Of a DNA stretch of 45,396 bases, positions 33,471 to 41,525 are shown in pieces. The notes beneath the pieces were generated by a model that saw only the letters and a program-made list of their open reading frames with translations, did no database searches and was not told the DNA's origin. Both the position numbers and the translations under genes were made by a program. The stretch comes from Streptococcus suis YS56 (GTDB lineage Bacteria > Bacillota > Bacilli > Lactobacillales > Streptococcaceae), in NCBI RefSeq assembly GCF_000440115.1, contig NZ_ALMY01000068.1:1-45396 (forward strand). The letters run 5' to 3'. Each line of letters starts with the position of its first letter. The first letter of the stretch is position 1.

Positions 33471-33505
33471 GTTTAGCAAGTGTATATATCAATAAAGGAG
33501 ATAAT

Positions 33506-34651
33506 ATGGCAGTATTTATAAAAGCAAAATCTATTATTTTACCAGAGAGTGAGGTCGAATCAGTCTATTTGGAAATTACTGACAAGGGTCAGTTTGGACG
33601 GATTATGACTGAAAAGCCTGAAGGGGAGATTGTTGATTATTCTGACTTTCATTTAGCACCAGGGCTAGTTGATACACATATCCACGGCTACGCTTCTCAC
33701 GATGTTATGGACAATGATTTTGAAGGGATCAAGGTAATTTCAGAAGGTCTCTTGTCTTGTGGGGTGACCTCTTGGCTTCCAACGACCTTAACAGATACGA
33801 CTGAAAATTTAGATGCAGTTTGTGAAACGATTGGGACCTATGCAGGGCAGGAAACAGGCGCCAAGATTCAAGGTATTTTCTTAGAAGGTCCCTTCTTTAC
33901 AGAAAAATACAAGGGAGCACAAAATCCTAAGTACATGAGCGATCCGTCCATTGAAAAGTTGGACAACTGGCACAGCTTATCTAAAGGTTTAGTCAATAAA
34001 ATTGCTATTGCTCCAGAACGTGAAGGCGTCAAAGAATTCATCGAGTTTGCTAACAGCAAGGCAATTCATACTGCCTTGGCTCACAGCGATGCGACCTATG
34101 CGCAAGCGGAAGCGGCAGTAGAAGCTGGTGCCAATATCTTCGTCCATGTTTACAATGGGATGAGTGGGCTTCATCACCGTGAACCAGGTATGGTCGGAGC
34201 TGCTTTGAATTTAAAAAATGTCTATGCGGAAATGATTTGTGATGGACACCATGTTCATCCAGCTGCGGCAGAAATCGTGGTCAAAGCACGTGGAGCTGAG
34301 GAAACTGTTTTGATTACGGACTGTATGCGAGCTGGCGGTATGGGTGAAGGGGAGTCCCGCCTCGGTGAATTTGAAGTTGTTGTAAAAGATGGAACTGCTC
34401 GTTTAAAAGAAAGTGGTAGTTTGGCAGGTTCTATCTTAGAATTGATCGAAGCAGTGCAAAATGTTGTGAAATGGGGCTTGGTAACCCTACCTGATGCCCT
34501 TCGTATGGCCTCTCTGGCACCAGCTCGCTCTGTCAATATTGACCATATTTGTGGTCGGATTGCAGAAGGCCGAGCTGCAGACTTTATCGTCGTAGATGAT
34601 GCAGGATGCTTACAAGCGACCTATCTAGATGGCGTGAAACGATTTGGTTAA
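33506..34651 (+). CDS. nagA: N-acetylglucosamine-6-phosphate deacetylase
   Basis: 381 residues from ATG 33506, chosen for AAGGAG eight bases before; an in-frame start at 33458 lies within the operator region. Amidohydrolase motifs: VDTHIHGYASHDVMD, LEGPFF (metal Glu), HSDATYAQAEAAVEAGA, HVYNGM and ITDCMRAGG (catalytic Asp). It removes acetate from GlcNAc-6-phosphate in the cytoplasm. Its partner lacD begins 23 bases later with no promoter between, so a role on GalNAc-6-phosphate feeding the tagatose pathway is possible. Confidence 0.9.
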   Translation: MAVFIKAKSIILPESEVESVYLEITDKGQFGRIMTEKPEGEIVDYSDFHLAPGLVDTHIHGYASHDVMDNDFEGIKVISEGLLSCGVTSWLPTTLTDTTENLDAVCETIGTYAGQETGAKIQGIFLEGPFFTEKYKGAQNPKYMSDPSIEKLDNWHSLSKGLVNKIAIAPEREGVKEFIEFANSKAIHTALAHSDATYAQAEAAVEAGANIFVHVYNGMSGLHHREPGMVGAALNLKNVYAEMICDGHHVHPAAAEIVVKARGAEETVLITDCMRAGGMGEGESRLGEFEVVVKDGTARLKESGSLAGSILELIEAVQNVVKWGLVTLPDALRMASLAPARSVNIDHICGRIAEGRAADFIVVDDAGCLQATYLDGVKRFG

Positions 34652-34674
34652 TAAAATTCCTTAGGAGGAAACTA

Positions 34675-35676
34675 ATGACAAAATTACAACTTTCTCAAGC
34701 TAAATTCAATCACATGACCCGCTTGTCAAATAGCGATCAGGTGATTGCGGCCTTGGCGATTGACCAACGGGGGGCTTTGAAACGCTTACTTGCTGCTGCA
34801 GCAGGTGGTGGAGAATTTGGAGATGACATTTTGATTGACTTCAAGAAAGTCATCTCAAGTGATTTGACCCCTTATGCAAGCTCTATCCTCTTGGATGCTG
34901 AGTATGGCGTTCCAGCTTCAGAATTGCGTCATGCAGATTGTGGCTTCATTGCAGCTTATGAAAAAACAGGTTACGATGCTTCCACACCAGGTCGTTTGCC
35001 AGACCTTTTGCCAAATTGGTCAGCTAAGCGCATCAAGGAATTGGGGGCGGATGCCGTAAAAATCTTGCTTTACTATGATGTAGATGACAAGCCAGAAATC
35101 AACGACATTAAGCATGCCTGGGTAGAACGTATTGGTAGTGAGTGTATCGCAGAAGATATTCCTTACTTTGTCGAAATCTTGACTTACGATGCCAGCGATA
35201 TGGATGTGACTTCTCGTGAATACGCAGCCCTCAAACCACACAAGGTCAACGGCGCCATGCGTGAATTTAGCAAGTCACGTTATAATGCAGACGTGCTCAA
35301 GGTTGAAGTGCCTGTCAATATGAACTTTGTAGAAGGCTACACGGATGAAGAGCCAGTCTATACAGTTGAAGAAGCTAAGGCCTTCTTCAAGGAACAAACA
35401 GACAGTACTCACTTGCCATTCATTTATTTGAGTGCGGGTGTATCTGCTAAACTCTTCCAAGAGACACTTGTCTTTGCCAAAGAAGCCGGTTCAAGCTTTA
35501 ATGGTGTTCTTTGTGGTCGGGCGACTTGGAAGGATGCAGTAGCCATCTTTGCAAGCGAGGGTGAAGAAGCAGCCAAAGCTTGGTTGGCAGATCAAGGCCG
35601 CCGCAACGTAGAAGAACTCAACGAGGTTCTAGCAACTACAGCATGTCCTTGGACTGAAAAAGTTGAAGTAAAATAA
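34675..35676 (+). CDS. lacD: Tagatose 1,6-bisphosphate aldolase
   Basis: 333 residues from ATG 34675, chosen for AGGAGG just before; the open frame upstream is inside nagA. Family motifs are AIDQRGALKRLLA, LLDAEYG, DAVKILLYYDVDD and DVLKVEVPVNM, the latter with the Schiff-base Lys, and LSAGVSAKLF. It splits tagatose-1,6-bisphosphate to glyceraldehyde-3-phosphate and DHAP, the last step of galactose/GalNAc use. No lacA/lacB/lacC genes lie beside it. A terminator follows at 35690. Confidence 0.92.
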   Translation: MTKLQLSQAKFNHMTRLSNSDQVIAALAIDQRGALKRLLAAAAGGGEFGDDILIDFKKVISSDLTPYASSILLDAEYGVPASELRHADCGFIAAYEKTGYDASTPGRLPDLLPNWSAKRIKELGADAVKILLYYDVDDKPEINDIKHAWVERIGSECIAEDIPYFVEILTYDASDMDVTSREYAALKPHKVNGAMREFSKSRYNADVLKVEVPVNMNFVEGYTDEEPVYTVEEAKAFFKEQTDSTHLPFIYLSAGVSAKLFQETLVFAKEAGSSFNGVLCGRATWKDAVAIFASEGEEAAKAWLADQGRRNVEELNEVLATTACPWTEKVEVK

Positions 35677-35689
35677 TTGTTTTAGTAGG

Positions 35690-35715
35690 GTCTGAGCTTA
35701 GGTTCAGACTTTTTT
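35690..35715 (+). terminator. Terminator of nagA-lacD
   Basis: GTCTGAGC (35690-35697) pairs with GTTCAGAC (35702-35709) with one G-T pair and a 4-base loop, followed by six T. Confidence 0.85.
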
Positions 35716-35737
35716 GTGACATCAAATATAGTCATTT

Positions 35738-35860
35738 ATACCCTTCGAAAATCAAGATCAGTCGTTGTTGACCTGATTTTGCAATCCGCTCTTATATCTC
35801 CCACCTTGAACAGTTCATTTACTGTGCAAGCAATCTAGGGGACTGTTTCAAGTCAATGCT
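35738..35860 (+). repeat. Partial BOX-like element
   Basis: It begins ATACCCTTCGAAAATCAAGA, close to the left end of the element at 26219, and shares GTTGTTGAC with it. The spacer TATATCTCCCACCT and a hairpin ACAGT/ACTGT follow, but no boxC-type right end is seen. The string GCAAGCAATCT recurs in the array at 40108-40422. It occupies part of the 642-base gap 35677-36318; the remainder holds the leader of the ABC operon. Confidence 0.65.
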
Positions 35861-35949
35861 AGAAATTAAGTTATAGCTACGGCTGTTGACAGATCGTTTT
35901 ATAGCTAATAATATAGGGGGTTATTTTTAGAAAAATTCGAAAAAACTTG

Positions 35950-35964
35950 AAAAATCTGAAAATT
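35950..35964 (+). promoter_or_regulatory. CodY-box-like site
   Basis: AAAAATCTGAAAATT matches the CodY consensus AATTTTCWGAAAATT at 12 of 15 positions and ends 14 bases upstream of the -35 box of the ABC transporter promoter. In AT-rich DNA such matches can occur by chance. Confidence 0.35.
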
Positions 35965-35978
35965 TACGCAATTTCCTA

Positions 35979-36007
35979 TTGACAAATAATTTGAAAACAG
36001 TTATGAT
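35979..36007 (+). promoter_or_regulatory. Promoter of the aromatic amino acid ABC transporter operon
   Basis: TTGACA (35979-35984), a 17-base spacer and TATGAT (36002-36007) form a strong promoter. Transcription from about 36014 gives a leader of about 305 bases before the first transporter gene. Confidence 0.85.
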
Positions 36008-36038
36008 AGTTACAAATAAATGAGAAAGGGAAACAGAG

Positions 36039-36101
36039 ATGTTACAAATGTGTCAAAATCATTCAGCTAATCATACTTATTTCTACGGCTATTTTAGATA
36101 G
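36039..36101 (+). CDS. Tyr/Phe-rich attenuator leader peptide
   Basis: A 20-codon frame begins ATG 36039, with GAAAGGG (36024-36030) eight bases before, and ends at TAG 36099-36101. The C-terminal nine residues are HTYFYGYFR, so three Tyr and two Phe codons fall in six positions just before the stop. A hairpin starts at the last base of the stop codon, and further hairpins and a terminator follow before the transporter genes. This is the layout of amino-acid attenuators such as pheL in enterics. Starvation for Tyr or Phe would stall ribosomes here. Too short for ordinary gene calling. Confidence 0.6.
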   Translation: MLQMCQNHSANHTYFYGYFR

Positions 36102-36290
36102 TGTTTGTAGACATGGTAAACATGGATGCAAACACGGGAACGTAAAGTTTGTATCTATGTGGCTGTAGCTATTTTGACATGTGCCCATAGATGATACATC
36201 TAAATGGCACGGATAATTCATTCTGTTTTCCTATACAGATGAAATATAAGGACCGTTTAGAGTGTAGTCTAAGCGGTCCTTTCTTGTTTG
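36101..36290 (+). promoter_or_regulatory. Attenuator hairpins of the ABC transporter leader
   Basis: First hairpin: GTGTTTG (36101-36107) with CAAACAC (36129-36135), inner CATG/CATG. Second: GTGCC (36181-36185) with GGCAC (36206-36210), inner AGATG/CATCT. Alternative: GTATCTATG (36151-36159) can pair with CATAGATGATAC (36186-36197) with a 3-base bulge, excluding the second hairpin. The terminator at 36251 completes the set. Mutually exclusive pairings downstream of a leader peptide are what attenuation requires; energies were not calculated. No convincing T-box (TGGNACCGCG) is present. Confidence 0.5.
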
Positions 36291-36292
36291 CA
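36251..36292 (+). terminator. Conditional terminator before the ABC transporter genes
   Basis: AGGACCGTTTAGA pairs with TCTAAGCGGTCCT over 13 bp with one G-T pair and a 6-base loop (GTGTAG), followed by TTCTTGTTT. It lies about 30 bases before the first gene, so read-through has to be allowed when the genes are expressed. Confidence 0.8.
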
Positions 36293-36318
36293 ATTATATT
36301 TATAAAAGGAGAATAATC

Positions 36319-37278
36319 ATGGGATTTAAAAAAATTATACTTAGTTCAGTAGCACTTTTGTCAGCAGTAACGCTTGCTGCATGCAGTTCCAATTCGTCAG
36401 ATTCAAGTTCGGTCAATGTTGGTATTATTCAATATGCTGAACATGAAGCATTGACCTCAGCTCGTGAAGGCTTTGTAGAGGCACTCGAAGAAGCAGGCTA
36501 CAAGGAAGGTGAAAATCTGACGATTGATTTGCAAAATGCCCAAGGTGATCAAGCAAACTTACAGACAATGGTTGAGAAATTGGCAGGGAAAAATGATATT
36601 AACTTTGCCATCGCAACACCGGCAGCCCAAGCTATGCTTAATGCAGATAGTGAAACATCAAGTGTATTCACAGCTGTCACAGATCCAGTTGAAGCAGGTT
36701 TGGTTGAATCATTGGAAAAACCAGGTGGGACCATGACAGGATCGACTGATGCAACTGATGTGGAAGGTCAAATTGAGATGTTGCTCAAAGTTGTACCAAC
36801 TGCGAAGACGGTCGGTATTTTCTACAATTCTAGCGAGGTAAACTCAGAAGTTCAAGCTGAGCAGGCTAAAAAAGCACTCGAAGCAAAAGGTGTAAAGGTA
36901 GAAGTGACAACAGTTACGACTACAAACGATGTTCAGCAAGCTATTACTTCACTTGCAGGAAAAGTCGATGCTATCTATCTTCCAACTGATAATACAGTTG
37001 CCTCTACAGCTTCAACAATCGGTGATATTTTAAAAGAAGCAAAAGTTCCAGCTATGGGAAGTGACGCGGCAGTTATTGACGCAGCTCTATTTACCTACGG
37101 TGTCGACTACCATGCTATCGGTGTTCAAGCTGGTGAATTGGCTGTGAAGATTTTGAAGGGTGAAAAGCCAGCTGACTTAGCAGTTGAAAAACCAAATACA
37201 GCGGCTATTACCGTCAATGAAGAAATGGCTAAAGCTGTTGGTATTGATGCAGCAACTATAAAAGCATTAGAAGAGTAA
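36319..37278 (+). CDS. trpX: ABC transporter substrate-binding lipoprotein 1 (TrpX family)
   Basis: 319 residues. A signal peptide ends in the lipobox TLAAC (Cys at about 21), so it is a lipid-anchored surface protein. The mature part is a two-lobed periplasmic-binding fold of the ABC_sub_bind family (VGIIQYAEHEALTSAREGF, NAQGDQANLQTM, IATPAAQAM, TAVTDPVEAGLV, PTDNTVAST). This family is proposed to bind tryptophan or related aromatic amino acids. The adjoining leader peptide points to Tyr/Phe-responsive control. AAAGGAG precedes the ATG. It is followed by a close paralogue. Confidence 0.88.
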   Translation: MGFKKIILSSVALLSAVTLAACSSNSSDSSSVNVGIIQYAEHEALTSAREGFVEALEEAGYKEGENLTIDLQNAQGDQANLQTMVEKLAGKNDINFAIATPAAQAMLNADSETSSVFTAVTDPVEAGLVESLEKPGGTMTGSTDATDVEGQIEMLLKVVPTAKTVGIFYNSSEVNSEVQAEQAKKALEAKGVKVEVTTVTTTNDVQQAITSLAGKVDAIYLPTDNTVASTASTIGDILKEAKVPAMGSDAAVIDAALFTYGVDYHAIGVQAGELAVKILKGEKPADLAVEKPNTAAITVNEEMAKAVGIDAATIKALEE

Positions 37279-37301
37279 AATATTTAGGAGAAGAAACGTT
37301 T

Positions 37302-38276
37302 ATGTATTATAAGCTAGTAAAAAAATTGGCAACTATTTCAGTAGCAAGTATGGGTTTGCTAACACTTGCAGCTTGTTCCTCATCATCAGAACAAGCCTCA
37401 TCTGAAGCGGTAAAAGTCGGTGTACTTCAGTATATGGAGCATGAGTCATTGACAGCTGCGCGTGAAGGATTTGTAGCTGAATTAGAAGCAAATGGCTATA
37501 AAGAAGGCGAAAAATTGGTTTTGGATTATCAAAATGCCCAAGGTGACCAGGCCAACCTTCAAACTATTTCTGAACAATTAATCGGTGGAAATGACATTGT
37601 CTTAGCAATCGCGACACCATCTGCTCAAAGTTTAGCGACTGTGTCAACGGAAACACCTATTGTCTTTACAGCAGTTACAGACCCATTATCAGCTGATTTG
37701 GTTGAATCGATTGAAAAACCAGGCGGTCTCTTGACAGGTACATCTGACCAGGCACCAATTGACAAGCAGGTTGAATTGCTTGGTCAAGCCGTTCCAGATG
37801 CCAAGACTGTTGGTATTTTGTACACAACCAGCGAACGTAATTCAGAAGTTCAGGTTGAACAAGCCAAAGAATTGCTTGAAAAAGCTGGTTACAAGGTAGT
37901 GGTAAAAGGCATCACTTCGACTAATGAAGTACAAGATGCGACAACAAGTTTGATGAAGGATGTAGATGCTCTCTTTATTCCAACAGACAATACTGTCGCT
38001 TCAACCATGACCATGATCGGTGAATTATCTGTGGAGCATAAGGTTCCTGTCATCGGTGGTTCAACAGACATGGTGGATGAAGGTGGACTCTTGACATACG
38101 GTACTAACTACGAAGCTCTTGGTCGTCAAACTGCAAAAATGGCTATTAAGATTATCGAAGGAGCCAATGTGTCAGAAACAGCGGTAGAATACCCAGAGAC
38201 CGTCAGTCTTCACGTTAATGAAGAAATGGCTCAGAAATTAGGTATCGATACTTCTAAGCTTGCTGTGTCTGAATAA
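37302..38276 (+). CDS. ABC transporter substrate-binding lipoprotein 2 (TrpX family paralogue)
   Basis: 324 residues with lipobox TLAAC and the same domain layout as the gene 23 bases upstream (VGVLQYMEHESLTAAREGF, NAQGDQANLQTI, IATPSAQSL, FTAVTDPLSADLV, PTDNTVAST). The two are clearly tandem duplicates, with most differences in the ligand-lobe surfaces and the C-terminal third. Two binding proteins with one permease and one ATPase suggest either two ligands or two affinities. AGGAG precedes the ATG. A 54-base gap with GGAG leads to the permease. Confidence 0.87.
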   Translation: MYYKLVKKLATISVASMGLLTLAACSSSSEQASSEAVKVGVLQYMEHESLTAAREGFVAELEANGYKEGEKLVLDYQNAQGDQANLQTISEQLIGGNDIVLAIATPSAQSLATVSTETPIVFTAVTDPLSADLVESIEKPGGLLTGTSDQAPIDKQVELLGQAVPDAKTVGILYTTSERNSEVQVEQAKELLEKAGYKVVVKGITSTNEVQDATTSLMKDVDALFIPTDNTVASTMTMIGELSVEHKVPVIGGSTDMVDEGGLLTYGTNYEALGRQTAKMAIKIIEGANVSETAVEYPETVSLHVNEEMAQKLGIDTSKLAVSE

Positions 38277-38330
38277 GATCGGTATGATAGAACCTAGTAT
38301 TGACTACGAATTTAGAAAAAGGAGAAAATC

Positions 38331-39224
38331 GTGGATATTATTTTATCAAGTATCTCGCAAGGCTTGCTTTGGTCAGTTATGGCGATTGGTGTTTACTTGA
38401 CGTTTCGTATTTTAGATATTGCTGATATGACAGCTGAGGGGTCTTATCCGCTTGGAGCTGCTGTTTGTGCGACAGGGATTGTGAACGGAGTGAATCCCTT
38501 GCTGGCAACCTTTATGGCTATGGTAGCTGGTATGGGTGCAGGCTTGATTTCTGGTTTACTTCATACAAAACTAAAAATTCCAGCCCTTTTGACCGGTATT
38601 GTAACCTTGACAGGTCTCTACTCTATCAACTTGAAAATCTTAGGCAAAGCCAACGTAGCCCTGCTCAAACAAGAAACACTGGTGACCCAATTGCAGGATT
38701 TCGGTTTGACAAAAACAAATGCCGTTTTGGTGATTGGTCTGGTCTTTGTACTAGCAGTTGTAGGCCTATTGACGCTCTTGCTCAATACACAAATTGGTCT
38801 AGCTATTCGTTCAACAGGGGATAACATTCCAATGAGTGAGGCCAATGGTATCAATGTAGACAATATGAAAATCTACGGCTATATGTTGTCGAATGGTCTA
38901 ATTGCCCTTTGTGGTGCTCTTCTTACTCAGAATAATGGCTATGCGGATCTCAACTCTGGTACAGGTACCATTGTTATCGGTCTAGCATCTGTCATTATTG
39001 CAGAAGTTATCTTGCGTAACTTACGTCTGGGTTGGAGACTCCTATCGGTTGTTCTCGGTGCAGTTGTTTACCGTTTGATTATCTTAGCGATTTTGGAAAT
39101 TCCAGGTATGGATGCAGACCTTGTTAAACTCTTCTCAGCTATCCTTCTGGCAACCGTTCTCTATGTGCCAGAATTGCAGAAGAAATTGAATATTCGTCGT
39201 CCAAAATTGAATGGAAATGCTTAG
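38331..39224 (+). CDS. ABC transporter permease (TrpY-type)
   Basis: 297 residues with about eight hydrophobic segments, of the branched-chain amino acid permease superfamily (BPD_transp_2): TFRILDIADMTAEGSYPLGAA near the N-terminus, RSTGDNIPMSEANGINVDNMK (EAA-like loop) and ALLTQNNGYADLNSGTGTIV. Start is GTG 38331 with AAGGAG seven bases before; no ATG is better placed. It should form the membrane channel for both binding proteins. Confidence 0.88.
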   Translation: MDIILSSISQGLLWSVMAIGVYLTFRILDIADMTAEGSYPLGAAVCATGIVNGVNPLLATFMAMVAGMGAGLISGLLHTKLKIPALLTGIVTLTGLYSINLKILGKANVALLKQETLVTQLQDFGLTKTNAVLVIGLVFVLAVVGLLTLLLNTQIGLAIRSTGDNIPMSEANGINVDNMKIYGYMLSNGLIALCGALLTQNNGYADLNSGTGTIVIGLASVIIAEVILRNLRLGWRLLSVVLGAVVYRLIILAILEIPGMDADLVKLFSAILLATVLYVPELQKKLNIRRPKLNGNA

Positions 39225-39233
39225 GAGGAAGTC

Positions 39234-40034
39234 ATGTCTACAATTTTATCAATTCAAAATATTCATAAAACCTTCGAAGCTGGAACAGTTAATGAGAACC
39301 ATGTCCTTCGTGGGTTGAACTTAGATGTAAAAGAGGGTGATTTTATCTCCATTATCGGTGGTAATGGTGCTGGTAAATCAACTTTCATGAACTCACTTGC
39401 AGGTGCCTTGACGGTTGATTCGGGTGATATTTTGCTTGAAGGTAAATCCATTAAGCATGTCTCAGCTGCCAAACGTTCTAAGGACATCAGCCGTGTCTTC
39501 CAAGATCCTAAGATGGGAACGGCTTCTCGCTTGACCATTGAAGAAAACATGGCTATTGCCTATCGTCGTGGATTGTCACGTGGTCTTGGCTGGGGTGTCA
39601 AAGATAGTGAACGTGCTATTTTCAAGGAAGCCTTGAAAGAGCTTGATCTGGGACTAGAAAACCGTATGAAGGTTGACACGCAATTTCTTTCAGGTGGTCA
39701 ACGTCAGGCCTTGACATTGATGATGGCTTCACTGGTGAAACCAAAAGTTCTGCTCTTGGATGAACACACTGCAGCCCTTGATCCAAAAACCAGTGATATG
39801 GTTATGGAGCTCACCAAGAAAATCGTTGAAGGCCACCAATTGACTGCCCTGATGATTACGCATAATATGGAAAATGCCATCGAATACGGAAATCGTTTGG
39901 TCATGTTGCACCGTGGTCAGATTGTTGTCGATGTAGAAGGAGAAGAGAAGAAGAACTTGACCGTTCAAAACTTGATGGACCTTTTCTACAAAAACAGTGG
40001 TGAAAAGCTAACTGACGATGAGATGATTTTATAA
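39234..40034 (+). CDS. ABC transporter ATP-binding protein (TrpZ-type)
   Basis: 266 residues: Walker A GGNGAGKST, Q-loop FQDPKMG, signature LSGGQRQALTL, Walker B KVLLLDEHTAALD and switch His in MITHNM. A 9-base gap after the permease with AGGAGG before the ATG shows one operon. It energises import of the substrate delivered by the two TrpX-like lipoproteins. A strong terminator follows within ten bases of the stop. Confidence 0.92.
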   Translation: MSTILSIQNIHKTFEAGTVNENHVLRGLNLDVKEGDFISIIGGNGAGKSTFMNSLAGALTVDSGDILLEGKSIKHVSAAKRSKDISRVFQDPKMGTASRLTIEENMAIAYRRGLSRGLGWGVKDSERAIFKEALKELDLGLENRMKVDTQFLSGGQRQALTLMMASLVKPKVLLLDEHTAALDPKTSDMVMELTKKIVEGHQLTALMITHNMENAIEYGNRLVMLHRGQIVVDVEGEEKKNLTVQNLMDLFYKNSGEKLTDDEMIL

Positions 40035-40042
40035 AAAAATAA

Positions 40043-40077
40043 GACTACTGATGATTTTGAATCAGTAGTCATTTTTC
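40043..40077 (+). terminator. Terminator of the ABC transporter operon
   Basis: GACTACTGAT (40043-40052) and ATCAGTAGTC (40061-40070) form a perfect 10-bp stem with an 8-base loop, followed by ATTTTTC. Confidence 0.9.
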
Positions 40078-40107
40078 TTATCTCGTCATTTAGTTGACTC
40101 GACGTAA

Positions 40108-40422
40108 GAGGAAACTCCGTTTCCTTATTTCCAACTTCAAACACTCTACTGGATTGTTTGAACTCGCCTTGCCTGCTTTTGCAAAAGCGACTTGCTCCGC
40201 AAGTTTTATCTCCCACCTTGCACAGTCCATTAACTGTGCAAGCAATCTGGGGGATACGAATAGTCCAGTGGACTATTCGTATCTGAGCCTGAAAACAAAA
40301 AAGCGAAGTACATCAGCTGGTTACCTAGAAACAAGAAAGCATTGAGTTATGCCTGCAGCTATTGATGCGAACCTTGTTCGCTCTATTTCCAACCTCCAAC
40401 TATCTACCAGATAGTTGGAGCG
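40108..40422. repeat. BOX-like palindromic repeat array
   Basis: At least three boxB-like units: GGAAA/TTTCC, spacer CCTTATTTCCAACTT, hairpin CAAACA/TGTTTG; then TTGC/GCAA, spacer TTTATCTCCCACCTT, hairpin GCACAGT/ACTGTGC; a 13-bp palindrome ACGAATAGTCC/GGACTATTCGT near 40255-40280; then GCGAAC/GTTCGC, spacer CTCTATTTCCAACCT and CCAACTATCT/AGATAGTTGG. No boxA or boxC ends are visible. It fills the 411-base gap between two convergent operons (40035-40445), together with the terminator at 40043. I see no separate terminator for aroB. Confidence 0.65.
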
Positions 40423-40445
40423 AGTACTAAAAGTAAACTAAAAGA

Positions 40446-41513
40446 CTATACTTGTAGAAATTCTAGCATTTCTTCCATTGGAATTTGATGGATGGCAGCT
40501 TGTCCCAATTGAGGGACGATGACGAGTTTGATGGTCTTGCCTCGTGCTTTTTTATCTCTTGTCAAGGCAGCATATAGTTGGTCTACATTCCAAGGTTGGT
40601 GTGTAGTCGGCAAGCCGAATTTTTCACACATGGCGATAATCTTTTCTGTCATACCAGCTGGCATCAGTCCTTTTTTCTCAGCTGCGCGTGAGATTTGTAC
40701 CATACCGATAGCAACAGCTTCACCGTGCATGACCTGGCCGTAGCCAGCGGTCGCTTCAATAGCATGTCCAATCGTGTGACCGAAGTTGAGGTAGAGTCTG
40801 ACACCGTTGTCTAATTCATCTTCGACAACAACCTTGCGTTTGACTTCACAGGAGTGGTAGACGATATAGTCAGCATGCTCCAGAATGCTCTCGACAGAGC
40901 CGTCTAATTGGTCTAGGGTTTCCCAGAGCTCCACATCATCTATTAAGCCATATTTGACAACCTCGCCCATTCCTTCAATCAATTCTCGTTTGCCGAGGGT
41001 TTTGAGGGTATCAGGGTCGATGAGAACGCCGTCTGGCTGGCAGAAGGTGCCTACCATATTTTTGGCAAATGGGGTGTTCACGCCAGTTTTTCCCCCGATA
41101 GAAGAATCGACTTGGGCAGTTAGGCTGGTTGGAATTTGCAGGAAATGGATACCACGCATATAGGTAGAAGCGACAAAACCTGCCAAATCACCAACGACTC
41201 CCCCGCCGAGAGCAATGATTCCATCACTTCGTGTCATACCATTTTTTACGAGAAATTCGTAGGCCTGATTGACGGTATCAAGATTTTTTGAGGCTTCACC
41301 TTCTGGAAATTCAAAGACAATGGTTTCAAAACCAGCTTGTTCTAAGCTTGACTGAACTGTTTCGCGGTAGAGTGAGCCAACGTGGTCATCTGTAATAATG
41401 GCGATTTTCTGAGGTTTCCAAAGTTCTTTGATCCATGCACCTGTCTGTGCTAAACTTCCTCTTTGGATAAGGATGTCGTAGGGAGTGTTGGGAAGATTGA
41501 CGGTCAGTTTCAT
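40446..41513 (-). CDS. aroB: 3-dehydroquinate synthase
   Basis: 355 residues, normal length. NAD-dependent, metal-binding: [55 protein letters not shown] and [10 protein letters not shown] with the zinc His and Glu residues. It closes DAHP to 3-dehydroquinate, step two of the shikimate pathway. GAGAGGA stands before ATG 41513. It is 12 bases behind aroE and last in the minus-strand aroG-aroG-aroE-aroB set. Confidence 0.96.
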   Translation of the reverse strand: MKLTVNLPNTPYDILIQRGSLAQTGAWIKELWKPQKIAIITDDHVGSLYRETVQSSLEQAGFETIVFEFPEGEASKNLDTVNQAYEFLVKNGMTRSDGIIALGGGVVGDLAGFVASTYMRGIHFLQIPTSLTAQVDSSIGGKTGVNTPFAKNMVGTFCQPDGVLIDPDTLKTLGKRELIEGMGEVVKYGLIDDVELWETLDQLDGSVESILEHADYIVYHSCEVKRKVVVEDELDNGVRLYLNFGHTIGHAIEATAGYGQVMHGEAVAIGMVQISRAAEKKGLMPAGMTEKIIAMCEKFGLPTTHQPWNVDQLYAALTRDKKARGKTIKLVIVPQLGQAAIHQIPMEEMLEFLQV

Positions 41514-41525
41514 CAGATTTCCTCT

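Noticed and set aside
36195..36212. T-box motif in the transporter leader (TGGCACGG)
   Set aside because: It lacks the full TGGNACCGCG consensus, is separate from the terminator stem and no Stem I features are apparent; the peptide attenuator explains the layout better.
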